Source: Oceanobacter kriegii DSM 6294 (lineage in GTDB: Bacteria > Pseudomonadota > Gammaproteobacteria > Pseudomonadales > Oceanobacteraceae). Taken from it: DNA of 64,000 nt. The stretch covers positions 434,001 through 498,000 of the forward strand of contig NZ_AUGV01000004.1 in the NCBI RefSeq assembly GCF_000422845.1. Reading direction: 5' to 3'. The translations under genes were made by a program, and so were the position numbers. Shown one piece after another: positions 28,792 to 37,211 of the stretch. Under the pieces are notes generated by a model that saw only the letters and a list, made by a program, of their open reading frames with translations, had not been told where the DNA came from and made no database searches. Each line of letters starts with the position of its first letter. Positions within the stretch are counted from its first letter, which is position 1.

Positions 28792-29058
28792 CTAGATAAC
28801 CCGCCGTAAATGACGAGCGGGTTTATCTCTGCTGTCAGAGTCGGCGACGTTCTGCTCAGATGCGTCAGGGCTGGTACGGTTGGATGGATGCAGCGAGGTT
28901 TTCGCTGGCAGCGGGTTGCGCTCACGAATGGCACGCATCGCCTCTGATAGCTCAGCGCAGGCGGCACGAATGTCCGCCAGCTCTGTTTTCATGGTGTCTA
29001 TGTCGTCGACCGCATCGGCAATGCGGCGGCGCAAACGATGAACCCGTATGTCCGTCAT
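28792..29058 (-). CDS. Small coiled-coil protein of unknown function
   Basis: An 88-residue hydrophilic protein; I do not recognise a family. Residues 1-42 (MTDIRVHRLRRRIADAVDDIDTMKTELADIRAACAELSEAMRAI) form a likely coiled coil, and the rest is a polar tail. The ATG chosen has GGAGGG upstream; the longer frame to 29103 lacks one. It follows the YheU-like gene. A hairpin of GCGGGTT / AACCCGC arms at 28797-28825 lies within its last codons and may act as a 3'-end structure. Confidence 0.55.
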   Translation of the reverse strand: MTDIRVHRLRRRIADAVDDIDTMKTELADIRAACAELSEAMRAIRERNPLPAKTSLHPSNRTSPDASEQNVADSDSRDKPARHLRRVI

Positions 29059-29107
29059 GGCTGTGCCCTCCAGGTCACCATTACCGGCTGATCGGGATGG
29101 CAACGCA

Positions 29108-29368
29108 TTAGCGGTTAGGAATGTTCCGCGTCAATTCAATGTGGCAGCTATTTTCAATCGGGTCAAATAACAGGCGGGCACTGCCATCGGCCAACTGCCC
29201 TTTTACCTGTGCTTTCTTGTCATCGAAACTGACGTCGTAATCGCCGTAGTCGGTACCTTCGCGCAGCACAAACTCGCCCAGAATACCGTCCAGTGCATCG
29301 GCGCTTAACTGCTGCCAGGGGACTTCAATAACACCGTGATCCGGTGCCTGATCGTGATCAGATGGCAA
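29108..29368 (-). CDS. YheU-family protein (UPF0270)
   Basis: The segment VIEVPWQQLSADALDGILGEFVLREGTDYGDYDVSFDDKKAQVKGQL is the YheU/UPF0270 signature (IPWxxLxxxTLxxxIExFVLREGTDYG). The family is small, cytoplasmic and of unknown function. The start is uncertain: TTG at 29368 has GGGAGG six bases upstream, while a GTG at 29392 would lengthen it by eight residues. Either way the start overlaps the end of the upstream gene, so the pair is translationally coupled. Confidence 0.8.
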   Translation of the reverse strand: MPSDHDQAPDHGVIEVPWQQLSADALDGILGEFVLREGTDYGDYDVSFDDKKAQVKGQLADGSARLLFDPIENSCHIELTRNIPNR

Positions 29369-29834
29369 AGCCAGCCTCCCTTTCCCACTCACAATTCATA
29401 CGCAGCTCGGCATCGGATGGAATATGCCCCTGGTCCGACTGCCAGTTGAAGGTGTGCTTGCCCGACAGTTCGGTTTCCAGATGCACGGTGGCAGACACCC
29501 AGTACATGGACTTCAGCAGGCTTTCAAACTGACGCAACCAGGCTTCCCACTCGTACTCAACGGCACGATAGGAGGCGGCAAAATGGATGATCTGGGTTTG
29601 GTAGGTACCACTCAAGACATGATCACCGGGCATGGAGAACATTTCCCGGCACAGCAGTGACCAATCATCGTCAACACCGGCAGGCAAATTCTGAATCGCT
29701 GCCCAGTTGCTGCGTCGTTCGTAACGGGACGCCAGTTCGGCACTGTTGGGAATATGCCGGATGACGCCGTAGACGATGGATTCCTGATCGAATTGCTTCA
29801 CACAAACTTCCTGCTTAACTCGTTGTGCCATCAT
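29358..29834 (-). CDS. Hypothetical protein upstream of the YheU-like gene
   Basis: A 158-residue soluble protein, aromatic-rich in its second half (YQTQIIHFAASYRAVEYEWEAWLRQFESLLKSMYWVSATVHLETE). I do not recognise the family. I take the start at MMAQRVKQEV, since the longer frame runs into the phaC terminator hairpin. It overlaps the YheU-like gene at its 3' end, so these two and perhaps the coiled-coil gene form a small operon. The sequence is in keeping with neighbours in base composition. Confidence 0.65.
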   Translation of the reverse strand: MMAQRVKQEVCVKQFDQESIVYGVIRHIPNSAELASRYERRSNWAAIQNLPAGVDDDWSLLCREMFSMPGDHVLSGTYQTQIIHFAASYRAVEYEWEAWLRQFESLLKSMYWVSATVHLETELSGKHTFNWQSDQGHIPSDAELRMNCEWEREAGFAI

Positions 29835-29896
29835 AAACCATCCATGCCGACCGGCAATACAACCGCGGCGATGGAGATCACAGTTCCACCAATAAA

Positions 29897-29930
29897 AAAT
29901 GCCACTGGCGAAACCCGCAAGTGGCATTTT
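29897..29930 (-). terminator. Rho-independent terminator after phaC
   Basis: Arms AATGCCACT / AGTGGCATT, with a run of A on the plus-strand left side giving a U-tract for leftward transcripts. It starts 31 bp beyond the phaC stop and so ends the phaC message. Confidence 0.85.
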
Positions 29931-29961
29931 ACATACTCTTTAAGTGATAGCTAACTATCTG

Positions 29962-31764
29962 TTATTTAAGCGTTTCTTCGATACGAGTAGAGGCATAGGT
30001 GCCAGGCGCATCTTCGATTGGTGGCAAGGCATCGCTGCCCGGCTGGCGGGCGTCCACCAACGTCATACCACCCTGCTTTTCAATCCATTGCTGCCAATCC
30101 AGCCACCACGATCCTTCGTTGTGCTTGGCATCAGCGTACCAGTCGTCCGCTTCCAGCGGCATGCTGTCGTTGGTCCAGTAACCGTACTTTTTCTTGTGCG
30201 GTGGATTGACGATACCGGCGATGTGGCCGGAACCACCCAGTACGAATCGTTTGTCACCACCCAGTACTTGCGCACCCTTGTAGGTGCCGCGCCACAGAGC
30301 AATGTGATCCTGAGCGCAGGAAATAAAGTAGCTTGGCACGGTAATTTTCGACAGGTCGATTTTCACACCGTCCATTTCCAGCGCATTTGGCTCAATCAGC
30401 TTGTTGTACAGGTACATGTTGCGCAGGTAGTAGCTGTGCATGGCTGCGGGCAAGTTGGTGCTGTCGGTGTTCCAGTACAACAAGTCAAACGCCGCCGGGC
30501 GCTCACCCAGCAGGTAGTTGTTCACAAAGAACGACCAGAACAGGTCATTTTCACGCAAGGTGTTGAAGCTGAACGCCATCTGGCGGCCATCGTAGAAGCC
30601 CAGCACATCCATCTGGCGCTCAAGCGCAGAAATCGCCGTTTCGTTAATGAAGACGCCAATTTCGCCCGGCTCCGAGAAGTCGGTCAGTGTGGTCAGGAAG
30701 GTGTTGGTTTTGATCGGTGCCTTGCGCTTTTTCTTCAGGTAAGCCTGAGTGGCTGACAGCAAGGTGCCGCCCACGCAGTAACCAATGGCATTAACGTCTT
30801 TTTCACCGGTCGCCTTCTGGATGGCTTCAACCGCCGCAATCGGGCCTTCCAGCATGTAGTCTTCAAAGTTCTTGTTGCGTAAGGCCGGCGTTGCGTTGAC
30901 CCAGGAGATACAGAAAACAGTGTGGCCCTGGTCGGCCAGCCATTTAACAAACGAGTTATCCTGACGCAGGTCGAGGATGTAGTACTTGTTGATGAACGGC
31001 GGAATGATCAGCAGCGGGCGTTTGAACACCTTTTCGGTGGTTGGCGCATACTGAATCAGCTGCATCAGGTCGTTCTGGTACACCACCTTGCCTTTGGTAA
31101 CGGCAATGTTGTTGCCCACTTCAAAGGCATTGGTATCGGTCATGGCAACGTTCAGAAGGCCTTTGGCACTGCCTTCCATGTCTTTCATCAATTGCTCAAT
31201 GCCGGTCGCCAGGTTGGCACCGTTGGTTTCCATGGTCTTGTGAATCACCGCCGGGTTCATGCTGGGGAAATTGGTCGGTGACATGGCATTCACGTACTGG
31301 CGCACAAAGTACTCCACCTTCTGGCGGGTATGTTCATCCAGTCCGTCGGTATCCTTGATCATCTGCATCAGGCTGTTGCCTTGCAGCAAATAGAGCTGTT
31401 TGAGGTAGTCGAACAGCGGGTTTTCTTCCCATTCATCATCCTTGAAACGGCGATCCGTCGGGTCCGGGGCAACCACCGGGTCTGGCGTCTGGCCGAGATA
31501 ACGCATGACGGTGTACTGATACAGCTCCTGCTGCTTTTGCATTAACTCCAGCTGGTCGGCCAACACCTTGTTGGGGTTTTCCAGCATGGCAGTTCCCAGC
31601 TCTTGCAGGGCGGCAGAAAAATCGGACAGTACCGACCCGGCCGGGTCTTCTGCAGAGGAAGGCTGAATCACGTTCTTTTCCCAGAAACGGCCATACTGCT
31701 CCGCTACTCGGCCCGTCATTTCGTAAAAATCGCCGACGGCGACTTCAAAGGATTCCTTGGTCAT
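29962..31764 (-). CDS. phaC: Class I poly(3-hydroxyalkanoate) synthase
   Basis: A 600-residue PHA synthase. The lipase-like box GYCVGG carries the catalytic cysteine (about residue 330), with the aspartate in CAQDHIALW and the histidine in GGSGHIAGIVNPP. Length and the N-terminal helical region fit the short-chain class I type, which polymerises 3-hydroxybutyryl-CoA at the granule surface. The ATG (MTKESFEVAVGD) has AGGTTGATAAG upstream; the three-codon longer form would use TTG. A phasin gene lies upstream in the same direction, separated by a terminator, so expression is independent. Confidence 0.95.
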   Translation of the reverse strand: MTKESFEVAVGDFYEMTGRVAEQYGRFWEKNVIQPSSAEDPAGSVLSDFSAALQELGTAMLENPNKVLADQLELMQKQQELYQYTVMRYLGQTPDPVVAPDPTDRRFKDDEWEENPLFDYLKQLYLLQGNSLMQMIKDTDGLDEHTRQKVEYFVRQYVNAMSPTNFPSMNPAVIHKTMETNGANLATGIEQLMKDMEGSAKGLLNVAMTDTNAFEVGNNIAVTKGKVVYQNDLMQLIQYAPTTEKVFKRPLLIIPPFINKYYILDLRQDNSFVKWLADQGHTVFCISWVNATPALRNKNFEDYMLEGPIAAVEAIQKATGEKDVNAIGYCVGGTLLSATQAYLKKKRKAPIKTNTFLTTLTDFSEPGEIGVFINETAISALERQMDVLGFYDGRQMAFSFNTLRENDLFWSFFVNNYLLGERPAAFDLLYWNTDSTNLPAAMHSYYLRNMYLYNKLIEPNALEMDGVKIDLSKITVPSYFISCAQDHIALWRGTYKGAQVLGGDKRFVLGGSGHIAGIVNPPHKKKYGYWTNDSMPLEADDWYADAKHNEGSWWLDWQQWIEKQGGMTLVDARQPGSDALPPIEDAPGTYASTRIEETLK

Positions 31765-31797
31765 GCTTATCAACCTGTCTTCGAAATAAGAAGGGAA

Positions 31798-31826
31798 AGA
31801 AAAAAGGCCACCAAAGTGGTGGCCTT
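31798..31826 (-). terminator. Rho-independent terminator between phasin gene and phaC
   Basis: A 10-bp perfect stem AAGGCCACCA / TGGTGGCCTT with a 3-base loop and a long T-tract for leftward transcripts, 52 bp after the phasin stop. It probably limits phasin read-through into phaC, letting the abundant phasin be expressed more strongly. Confidence 0.9.
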
Positions 31827-31878
31827 AATTACCCGTTACCACACCTGTTACCAAGTGCACTAACGACCGGCAAGGCCC

Positions 31879-32271
31879 TTAGGCGGCTTTGCTGGCAGCC
31901 TTGGTAGCAGGCTTGGCGGTAGTAGCGGTGGTAGCAGCAGTGGTGCGCGCTTCTTCCATAATGGACTCAACCTGAGACTTGAACTCCATCGCCATATCGG
32001 AGAAAGCCTTGGCATCTTCCATGATTTTCTTGTTCATTGCAGAGGCAGCTTCAGCCTGGGCTGCAGTGTAGGCACGCATGCCTTCTGCATCTTTAACGTC
32101 AGCGGCTTTTTTCATCTGATCCAGGCCCATTTCTGCGTAGCTTTTCACAGCAGACAGTTGGAACTCAGTCATCTTTTCCATGTTATCAACGAACAGGGTG
32201 TTGAACTTGGACATAGGCGCATACATGGTTTTTGCCTGTTCCGCGAAAGCGTTCAGAATAGTGTCTTGCAT
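31879..32271 (-). CDS. Phasin family protein
   Basis: A 130-residue helical protein with the Phasin_2 pattern (AFAEQAKTMYAPMSKFNTLFVDNMEKMTEFQLSAVKSYAEMGLDQMKKAADV), ending in an Ala/Thr-rich tail (TTAATTATTAKPATKAASKAA). Phasins coat PHA granules and control their number and size. The start at MQDTILNAF has AAGGAG upstream. Synteny with phaC supports the call. A long inverted repeat occupies the upstream region. Confidence 0.9.
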   Translation of the reverse strand: MQDTILNAFAEQAKTMYAPMSKFNTLFVDNMEKMTEFQLSAVKSYAEMGLDQMKKAADVKDAEGMRAYTAAQAEAASAMNKKIMEDAKAFSDMAMEFKSQVESIMEEARTTAATTATTAKPATKAASKAA

Positions 32272-32306
32272 GATATTTGCTCCTTCAAAAGGGTCGGGGT
32301 TAGCGC

Positions 32307-32374
32307 TTGGGGATATCTGTTTAATCCCGTGCATCTCATATTGAGAAGGCACTGAATTAAACAGATATCCCCAA
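32307..32374. repeat. Perfect 19-bp inverted repeat upstream of the phasin gene
   Basis: Arms TTGGGGATATCTGTTTAAT (32307-32325) and its exact complement (32356-32374), separated by 30 bases, lie 36-103 bp upstream of the phasin start. It could be a dimer or tetramer operator, or a leader hairpin if transcribed. Between it and 32564 is an AT-rich tract (about 32400-32530) without a gene. Confidence 0.75.
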
Positions 32375-32564
32375 CCGCTGCAAGTTCATACTAGACCAGT
32401 GGATTTGACGTTTAAATGACAATTACACGGAATTGACCAACTTTGTTGACCTGTTACCTATTGATATATCGCTTATATTTTTCGCATATAAAAGGATATT
32501 TATATATATTCAAAAAATGGCGTTTTTAGTCCATTTTTGCCAAATCAAGCCTAACAGCCGTAAG

Positions 32565-32592
32565 AAAATGGGCATCAGAGATGCCCATTTTA
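32565..32592 (-). terminator. Rho-independent terminator after the DUF6489-like gene
   Basis: An 11-bp stem AAAATGGGCAT / ATGCCCATTTT with a 5-base loop, 5 bp from the stop codon of the small gene read leftward. Confidence 0.85.
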
Positions 32593-32596
32593 TCTA

Positions 32597-32848
32597 TCAC
32601 TCGTTCGAATTTTCAGGGCTTTTTCCGCCCATCATCTTGAACATCATCTGCTGAAACTGGCTCATGGCCGTCATACTTTCGTTGAACATGGGTTTATATA
32701 ATGCCATTGGGTCATATCCATCTTCGCCGTTATGCATTTTTTCAAGCATTTGATTAAATACTTCCTGCTGAAAATTCTGAACATCCGGTAATCCCAAAAC
32801 CTGACGAAACTCTTCCGGGGTCATATCGAAAGTTACATTTATTTTCAT
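32597..32848 (-). CDS. Small DUF6489-like protein
   Basis: An 83-residue protein, MKINVTFDMTPEEFRQVLGLPDVQNFQQEVFNQMLEKM..., ending in a Met/Gln/Phe-rich helix (MTAMSQFQQMMFKMMGG). The N-terminal pattern matches short proteins annotated DUF6489, often near PHA genes; the role may be granule-associated, which is inference from context and from its phasin-like amphipathic C-terminus. The AAAGGAG ribosome binding site is strong. It has its own terminator. Confidence 0.7.
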   Translation of the reverse strand: MKINVTFDMTPEEFRQVLGLPDVQNFQQEVFNQMLEKMHNGEDGYDPMALYKPMFNESMTAMSQFQQMMFKMMGGKSPENSNE

Positions 32849-32927
32849 GTCCGACTCCTTTCCTGTATCACGTGATATAAATCAATTGAGCGATTCAACT
32901 CGGGCCCCCTGAAATCCGTGTCCGGCG

Positions 32928-34103
32928 TTATTCAGAAGGTCCCCAGCGCCATGCAATCAGCGTTGCCAGCAAAGCAACCAACGCCGCCGCCCAGAACACC
33001 CACTCGCCACCATAAGCCCAGAAATACCCACTTAGCCAGGCTCCAATGGCGCCACCAAGGCCAAACCCGGCACTGGAGTACAGCGCCTGCCCCTTGCCTT
33101 GCAGATCGGCCGGAAACAGCACCGGCACATAGCGAATACAGACAGCATGCAACATTGCAAAGGTGAATGCATGGGAAAGCTGGGCCAACAGTAATACCAG
33201 CAGGGAATCAGCCAAGGTTGCCACAGCCATCCAGCGCACGGTGGTAATCAACAAGCTGACAATCAGCCAGAAACGCAAACTGCCATAGTCCAGCAGCCAG
33301 CGTATCTTCCAGAACAACACCACCTCTGCAGCAACGCCCAGCCCCCAGAACAAGCCCACCTCGGTGGCGCTGTAGCCATAGTCGTCCAGGTAGATGCTGA
33401 AAAACGAGTACAGAGGGCCATGGCTCATTTGCAGCAAGGTATTCAACAGCAGAAAGGCAATGACTACCGGTTGTTTCAGAACCGGCCATAGCGAGGCTCT
33501 GGAGGCCACCGGGTCCTTGAAGTCGGTTTGCAGGCGGATACCCCAGCTGTTAACGATGACGCCGATCATCAGAATCAGCATCACCAGCGGCAATACCCCG
33601 ACACCGAAGTGGTCGAACATCATGCCCAGCCCCGTCACGGTGGCAATAAAGCCGACCGATCCCCACAGCCGGATACGACTGTAATGCTCCAGATTATTGG
33701 CAATGGCCTTCATGGTGATGACTTCGTACTGGGGCAGCATCGCCGACCAGAAGAAGCCATACGACAGCATCACCGCCAGCACTGGCCAGAACCCATCCAC
33801 CAGCCAGATGGCGCTGAAGCACACGGCCGTTGCAATACCGGCAATGCGAGCCATATGAATGGGCGTATGAAAGTGATGACTCCAGTGCGCCCACAGCGTG
33901 GGGGCAATGATGCGCACCAGTGAGAAGCAGGCAATGGCACTGCCAATGTCTTCGTAGCTGAAGCCCAGACTTTGCAGGTAAGGCCCCCAATACGGCGCGT
34001 TACAGCCAACCAGCGCAAAGAAAAGCGCATAAAAAACCGCCAGGCGCTGACGCACCTGACGGTCTTCGGTTTGCTGTACGCGCTCAGGACTGTTGCCAGC
34101 CAT
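32928..34103 (-). CDS. MFS transporter (LacY-like / MFS_1_like group)
   Basis: A 391-residue transporter with 12 predicted membrane helices. It begins RQRLAVFYALFFALVGCNAPYWGPYLQSLGFSYEDIG, the pattern of the LacY-like MFS group that includes HcaT (3-phenylpropionate) and nucleoside permease types. The substrate is not readable. I start it at MAGNSPERVQQ, 7 bp beyond the aroC stop, with an AGGAAT ribosome binding site inside the aroC end; the longer frame would overlap aroC by 29 bp. Confidence 0.85.
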   Translation of the reverse strand: MAGNSPERVQQTEDRQVRQRLAVFYALFFALVGCNAPYWGPYLQSLGFSYEDIGSAIACFSLVRIIAPTLWAHWSHHFHTPIHMARIAGIATAVCFSAIWLVDGFWPVLAVMLSYGFFWSAMLPQYEVITMKAIANNLEHYSRIRLWGSVGFIATVTGLGMMFDHFGVGVLPLVMLILMIGVIVNSWGIRLQTDFKDPVASRASLWPVLKQPVVIAFLLLNTLLQMSHGPLYSFFSIYLDDYGYSATEVGLFWGLGVAAEVVLFWKIRWLLDYGSLRFWLIVSLLITTVRWMAVATLADSLLVLLLAQLSHAFTFAMLHAVCIRYVPVLFPADLQGKGQALYSSAGFGLGGAIGAWLSGYFWAYGGEWVFWAAALVALLATLIAWRWGPSE

Positions 34104-34110
34104 CGCGTGT

Positions 34111-35223
34111 TTATTCCTGTTCTGGTGCCAGTCCGGCAATCACCGGAGTTGCGCACTGGACATCGGCGTTTTGGCCACGATGACGCAGCAGGTGATCCAG
34201 CAGCGTGATGGCTGTCATGGCTTCTGCAATCGGTGTGGCACGAATGCCCACACATGGGTCGTGACGGCCTTTGGTCACAACTTCGATCGGGTTGCCATCG
34301 GTATCAATGGAACGACCTGGAATGATCAGGCTGGAGGTTGGCTTCAGGGCAATATGAGCAACCAGGTCCTGACCGGTGGAAATACCACCAATCACACCAC
34401 CGGCGTGGTTGCTGAGGAAACCTTCCGGGGTCATTTCGTCGCGATGCTCGGTACCCTTCTGGGCAACCACATCAAAGCCGTCACCAATTTCGACGCCTTT
34501 CACCGCATTGATGCTCATCAGGGAGTGAGCCAGTTCGGCGTCCAGGCGGTCAAACACCGGTTCGCCCAGACCTGGCAGCATGCCGGTGGCAACCACGGTG
34601 ATCTTGGCACCAACGGAGTTACCTTCCTTACGCAGGGCAACCATGTAGTCTTCCATTTCGGAGACCTTGCTGACATCCGGGCAGAAGAACGGGTTTTGCT
34701 CAACCTGATCCCAGTCGAAGTTGGCCTGATCAATGGCAATCGGGCCCAGCTGCGACAAGTAGCCTTTTACTTCAATGCCTTTGGCAGCCAGCACTTTCTT
34801 GGCAATCGCACCGGCGGCAACGCGCATGGCGGTTTCACGAGCGGAAGAACGGCCACCACCACGGTAGTCGCGGAAACCGTATTTCTGGTTGTAGCTGTAG
34901 TCCGCGTGGGCCGGACGGAAGGTGTTGGCAATGTTGGAGTAGTCCTTGGAACGCTGGTCGGTGTTTTCGATCAGCAGGCCAATGGAGGTACCGGTGGTTT
35001 TACCTTCAAACACACCCGACAGAATTTTCACCTCGTCGGCTTCACGACGCTGGGTGGTGTAACGAGACGTGCCCGGCTTACGACGATCCAGATCCTTTTG
35101 CAGATCTTCTTCGCTCAGCTCAATTCCCGGTGGGCAACCATCAATGATGGCACCCAGGGCTTTGCCGTGGCTTTCGCCGAACGTGGTAACGGTAAACAGC
35201 TTACCAATGCTATTGCCTGACAT
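34111..35223 (-). CDS. aroC: Chorismate synthase
   Basis: A 370-residue chorismate synthase, the last common step of aromatic synthesis (EPSP to chorismate; needs reduced FMN). Signature motifs are [18 protein letters not shown] at the N-terminus, [30 protein letters not shown] in the middle and [15 protein letters not shown] near the end. Length is typical. It lies between prmB and the MFS gene in one direction. prmB-aroC adjacency is common in gammaproteobacteria. Confidence 0.97.
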   Translation of the reverse strand: MSGNSIGKLFTVTTFGESHGKALGAIIDGCPPGIELSEEDLQKDLDRRKPGTSRYTTQRREADEVKILSGVFEGKTTGTSIGLLIENTDQRSKDYSNIANTFRPAHADYSYNQKYGFRDYRGGGRSSARETAMRVAAGAIAKKVLAAKGIEVKGYLSQLGPIAIDQANFDWDQVEQNPFFCPDVSKVSEMEDYMVALRKEGNSVGAKITVVATGMLPGLGEPVFDRLDAELAHSLMSINAVKGVEIGDGFDVVAQKGTEHRDEMTPEGFLSNHAGGVIGGISTGQDLVAHIALKPTSSLIIPGRSIDTDGNPIEVVTKGRHDPCVGIRATPIAEAMTAITLLDHLLRHRGQNADVQCATPVIAGLAPEQE

Positions 35224-35262
35224 AGGACTCTCGTTCTCTTATTCGTATCGTTGGATTCGGTG

Positions 35263-36195
35263 TTATTCAGCCGCGCTATCCAGCAGCTGTAAATCGCGGG
35301 CCTGCAGCACAAAAACGCCGTGGCCGCCGCGCTCAAATTCGGGCCAGATCAGTGGCAGTTGCGGGTAAGCCGCCTCCATCGCGGGCCAGCTGTTGCCGAC
35401 TTCGACAATCAGCAAGCCGTCTTCCGCCAGATGTTCACGGGCCTGACGCAGGATGATGTGGACCAGATCCAGGCCATCTTCGCCAGCGGCCAAGGCCAGT
35501 TCCGGCTCGTGACGGTATTCGTCTGGCAGGCTGGCCATGTCTTCGGCGTCGACGTAAGGCGGATTGGTCACAATGATGTCGTACTTGCCATGAGCCGCCG
35601 CCATCAGGTCGGATTGCAACGCCTGTACCCGGTCTTCAACGCCATGACGCTGAATGTTCTCTTCGGCCAATGCCAGTGCATCGAAGGAAATATCCATCAG
35701 CTCAACTTCGGCCAATGGGTACTGGGCCGCACAGGCAAGGCCAATGCAGCCAGAGCCAGTGCAGAGGTCCAGAATACGGGTTGGCTCGCGGCCGTCTTCG
35801 CCCTGCCACCAGGGAGCAAAATCGTTCTGGATCATTTCACCAATTGGCGAACGAGGAATCAGCACGCGCTCATCCACGGCAAACGGCATACCGCAGAACC
35901 AGGCTTCGCCCACCAGATACGGCGCTGGCAGACGGGATTCAATGCGATGACAAATCAGCTCCACCACCGCCTGACGTTCAGCTTTGGTCAGACGGGAGGT
36001 ATACCACTCAGGCGCCAGATCCCAACCCAGCGACAACGCGTGGGTTACCAGCAAGCGTGCTTCGTCCCACGAGTTATCGGTGCCATGACCGAAGTAGATA
36101 TCGGATTCGTTCATGCGGCTGACCGACCAGCGTAGCAAGTCCTGGACGGTCTGGAGTTCTTCAATGGCGGCCTGCGCCTGGGTGTGCAAATCCAT
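35263..36195 (-). CDS. prmB: Ribosomal protein uL3 N5-glutamine methyltransferase
   Basis: A 310-residue SAM-dependent glutamine methyltransferase. Motif I ILDLCTGSGCIGLACA and the glutamine-binding motif TNPPYVDAEDM are intact. The N-terminal segment WSVSRMNESDIYFGHGTDNSWDEARLLVTHAL is characteristic of PrmB rather than PrmC. It methylates ribosomal protein L3. It lies 39 bp upstream of aroC, the usual neighbour. Confidence 0.95.
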   Translation of the reverse strand: MDLHTQAQAAIEELQTVQDLLRWSVSRMNESDIYFGHGTDNSWDEARLLVTHALSLGWDLAPEWYTSRLTKAERQAVVELICHRIESRLPAPYLVGEAWFCGMPFAVDERVLIPRSPIGEMIQNDFAPWWQGEDGREPTRILDLCTGSGCIGLACAAQYPLAEVELMDISFDALALAEENIQRHGVEDRVQALQSDLMAAAHGKYDIIVTNPPYVDAEDMASLPDEYRHEPELALAAGEDGLDLVHIILRQAREHLAEDGLLIVEVGNSWPAMEAAYPQLPLIWPEFERGGHGVFVLQARDLQLLDSAAE

Positions 36196-36270
36196 TCGGA
36201 TGCCTGATCAGGAAAAAGCCGCTAGTTTAAACGCTCAGGCCCGCACAAACCAGCAACAGCCGCCGAGTTC

Positions 36271-37209
36271 TTACCCCATCAAACGGGCATAAGGGCTGGC
36301 GCTGCCCTGTTCGTAGGCATCCAACGCCTTGTTGGCAATGTGATAGCCCAGATCAATCATTTCCGTGGCACGGTAGAACTCGTACATTTCGCAGGATTCC
36401 ATCGGCATATTGATCATCAGATCGGGCGGATAAGCGGCCGTTTTGAAACGCGTCAGCGACAGCTGCATGGTCTCGAACATCTGGTTGATCATTTCCAGCT
36501 TGCCGATGTTTTCATCGACTTGCAGGGTGGCGTCGTGAGCGTCTTCACCGCGCTTGGATTCCAGCCAGTGCGTTGCCTTGTCGACCACGGTATTAAACCA
36601 GGCCTGCTTTTGCGGCCTCTCTTCGCCCTGCTCTTCAAACACAAAGTCGGTCGGTAAATCTGTGTCTGAGTTGAGGTCAACCGCGATGATGTGATCAGCA
36701 TGAACCGACACACACGGGGAAATCGGCAGCGGATTCAGCACACCGCCGTCAACCAGCGTACGGCCATTAACCTTGACCGGATTGAAGATGCTCGGGATCG
36801 CTGCCGACGCCCGAATGGCCGTATCCAGACAACCGGTCTGAAACCAGATTTCCTTGCGCGCCACCATATCGGTCGCCACAGCAGTGAAAGGAATCGGCAG
36901 GTCTTCAATCTGCACGCCATCGAGCATTTCCGACAGCATGTTGAACACCTTGTCACCCCGGATCACCCCGCTCGACAACAGCGACACGTCGACCAGCTTC
37001 AGTACATCCAGATAACCCAGTTTGGTTACCCATTCACGGTATTCATCGAGCTTGCCAGCGCAATAAAAACCGCCCACCAGCGCTCCCATGGAACAGCCAC
37101 TGATGGCGACAATGTCGTAGCCACGCTCACGAATGGCATCAATCACACCGATATGAGCGTAACCACGGGCACCACCACTTCCGAGGGCCAAAGCCACTGT
37201 TTTTGCCAT
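36271..37209 (-). CDS. Patatin-like phospholipase (RssA-like)
   Basis: A 312-residue patatin-family hydrolase. The oxyanion hole GSGGARGYAHIGV, nucleophile box GCSMG (GxSxG) and catalytic aspartate in DGGVLNPLP are all present, so it should be an active serine-aspartate lipid acyl hydrolase. No signal peptide: it acts inside the cell. The start MAKTVALAL follows an AAGGAGATAAC ribosome binding site and lies 2 bp after the DUF4892 gene stop, so the two are probably coupled. Confidence 0.88.
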   Translation of the reverse strand: MAKTVALALGSGGARGYAHIGVIDAIRERGYDIVAISGCSMGALVGGFYCAGKLDEYREWVTKLGYLDVLKLVDVSLLSSGVIRGDKVFNMLSEMLDGVQIEDLPIPFTAVATDMVARKEIWFQTGCLDTAIRASAAIPSIFNPVKVNGRTLVDGGVLNPLPISPCVSVHADHIIAVDLNSDTDLPTDFVFEEQGEERPQKQAWFNTVVDKATHWLESKRGEDAHDATLQVDENIGKLEMINQMFETMQLSLTRFKTAAYPPDLMINMPMESCEMYEFYRATEMIDLGYHIANKALDAYEQGSASPYARLMG

Positions 37210-37211
37210 TG

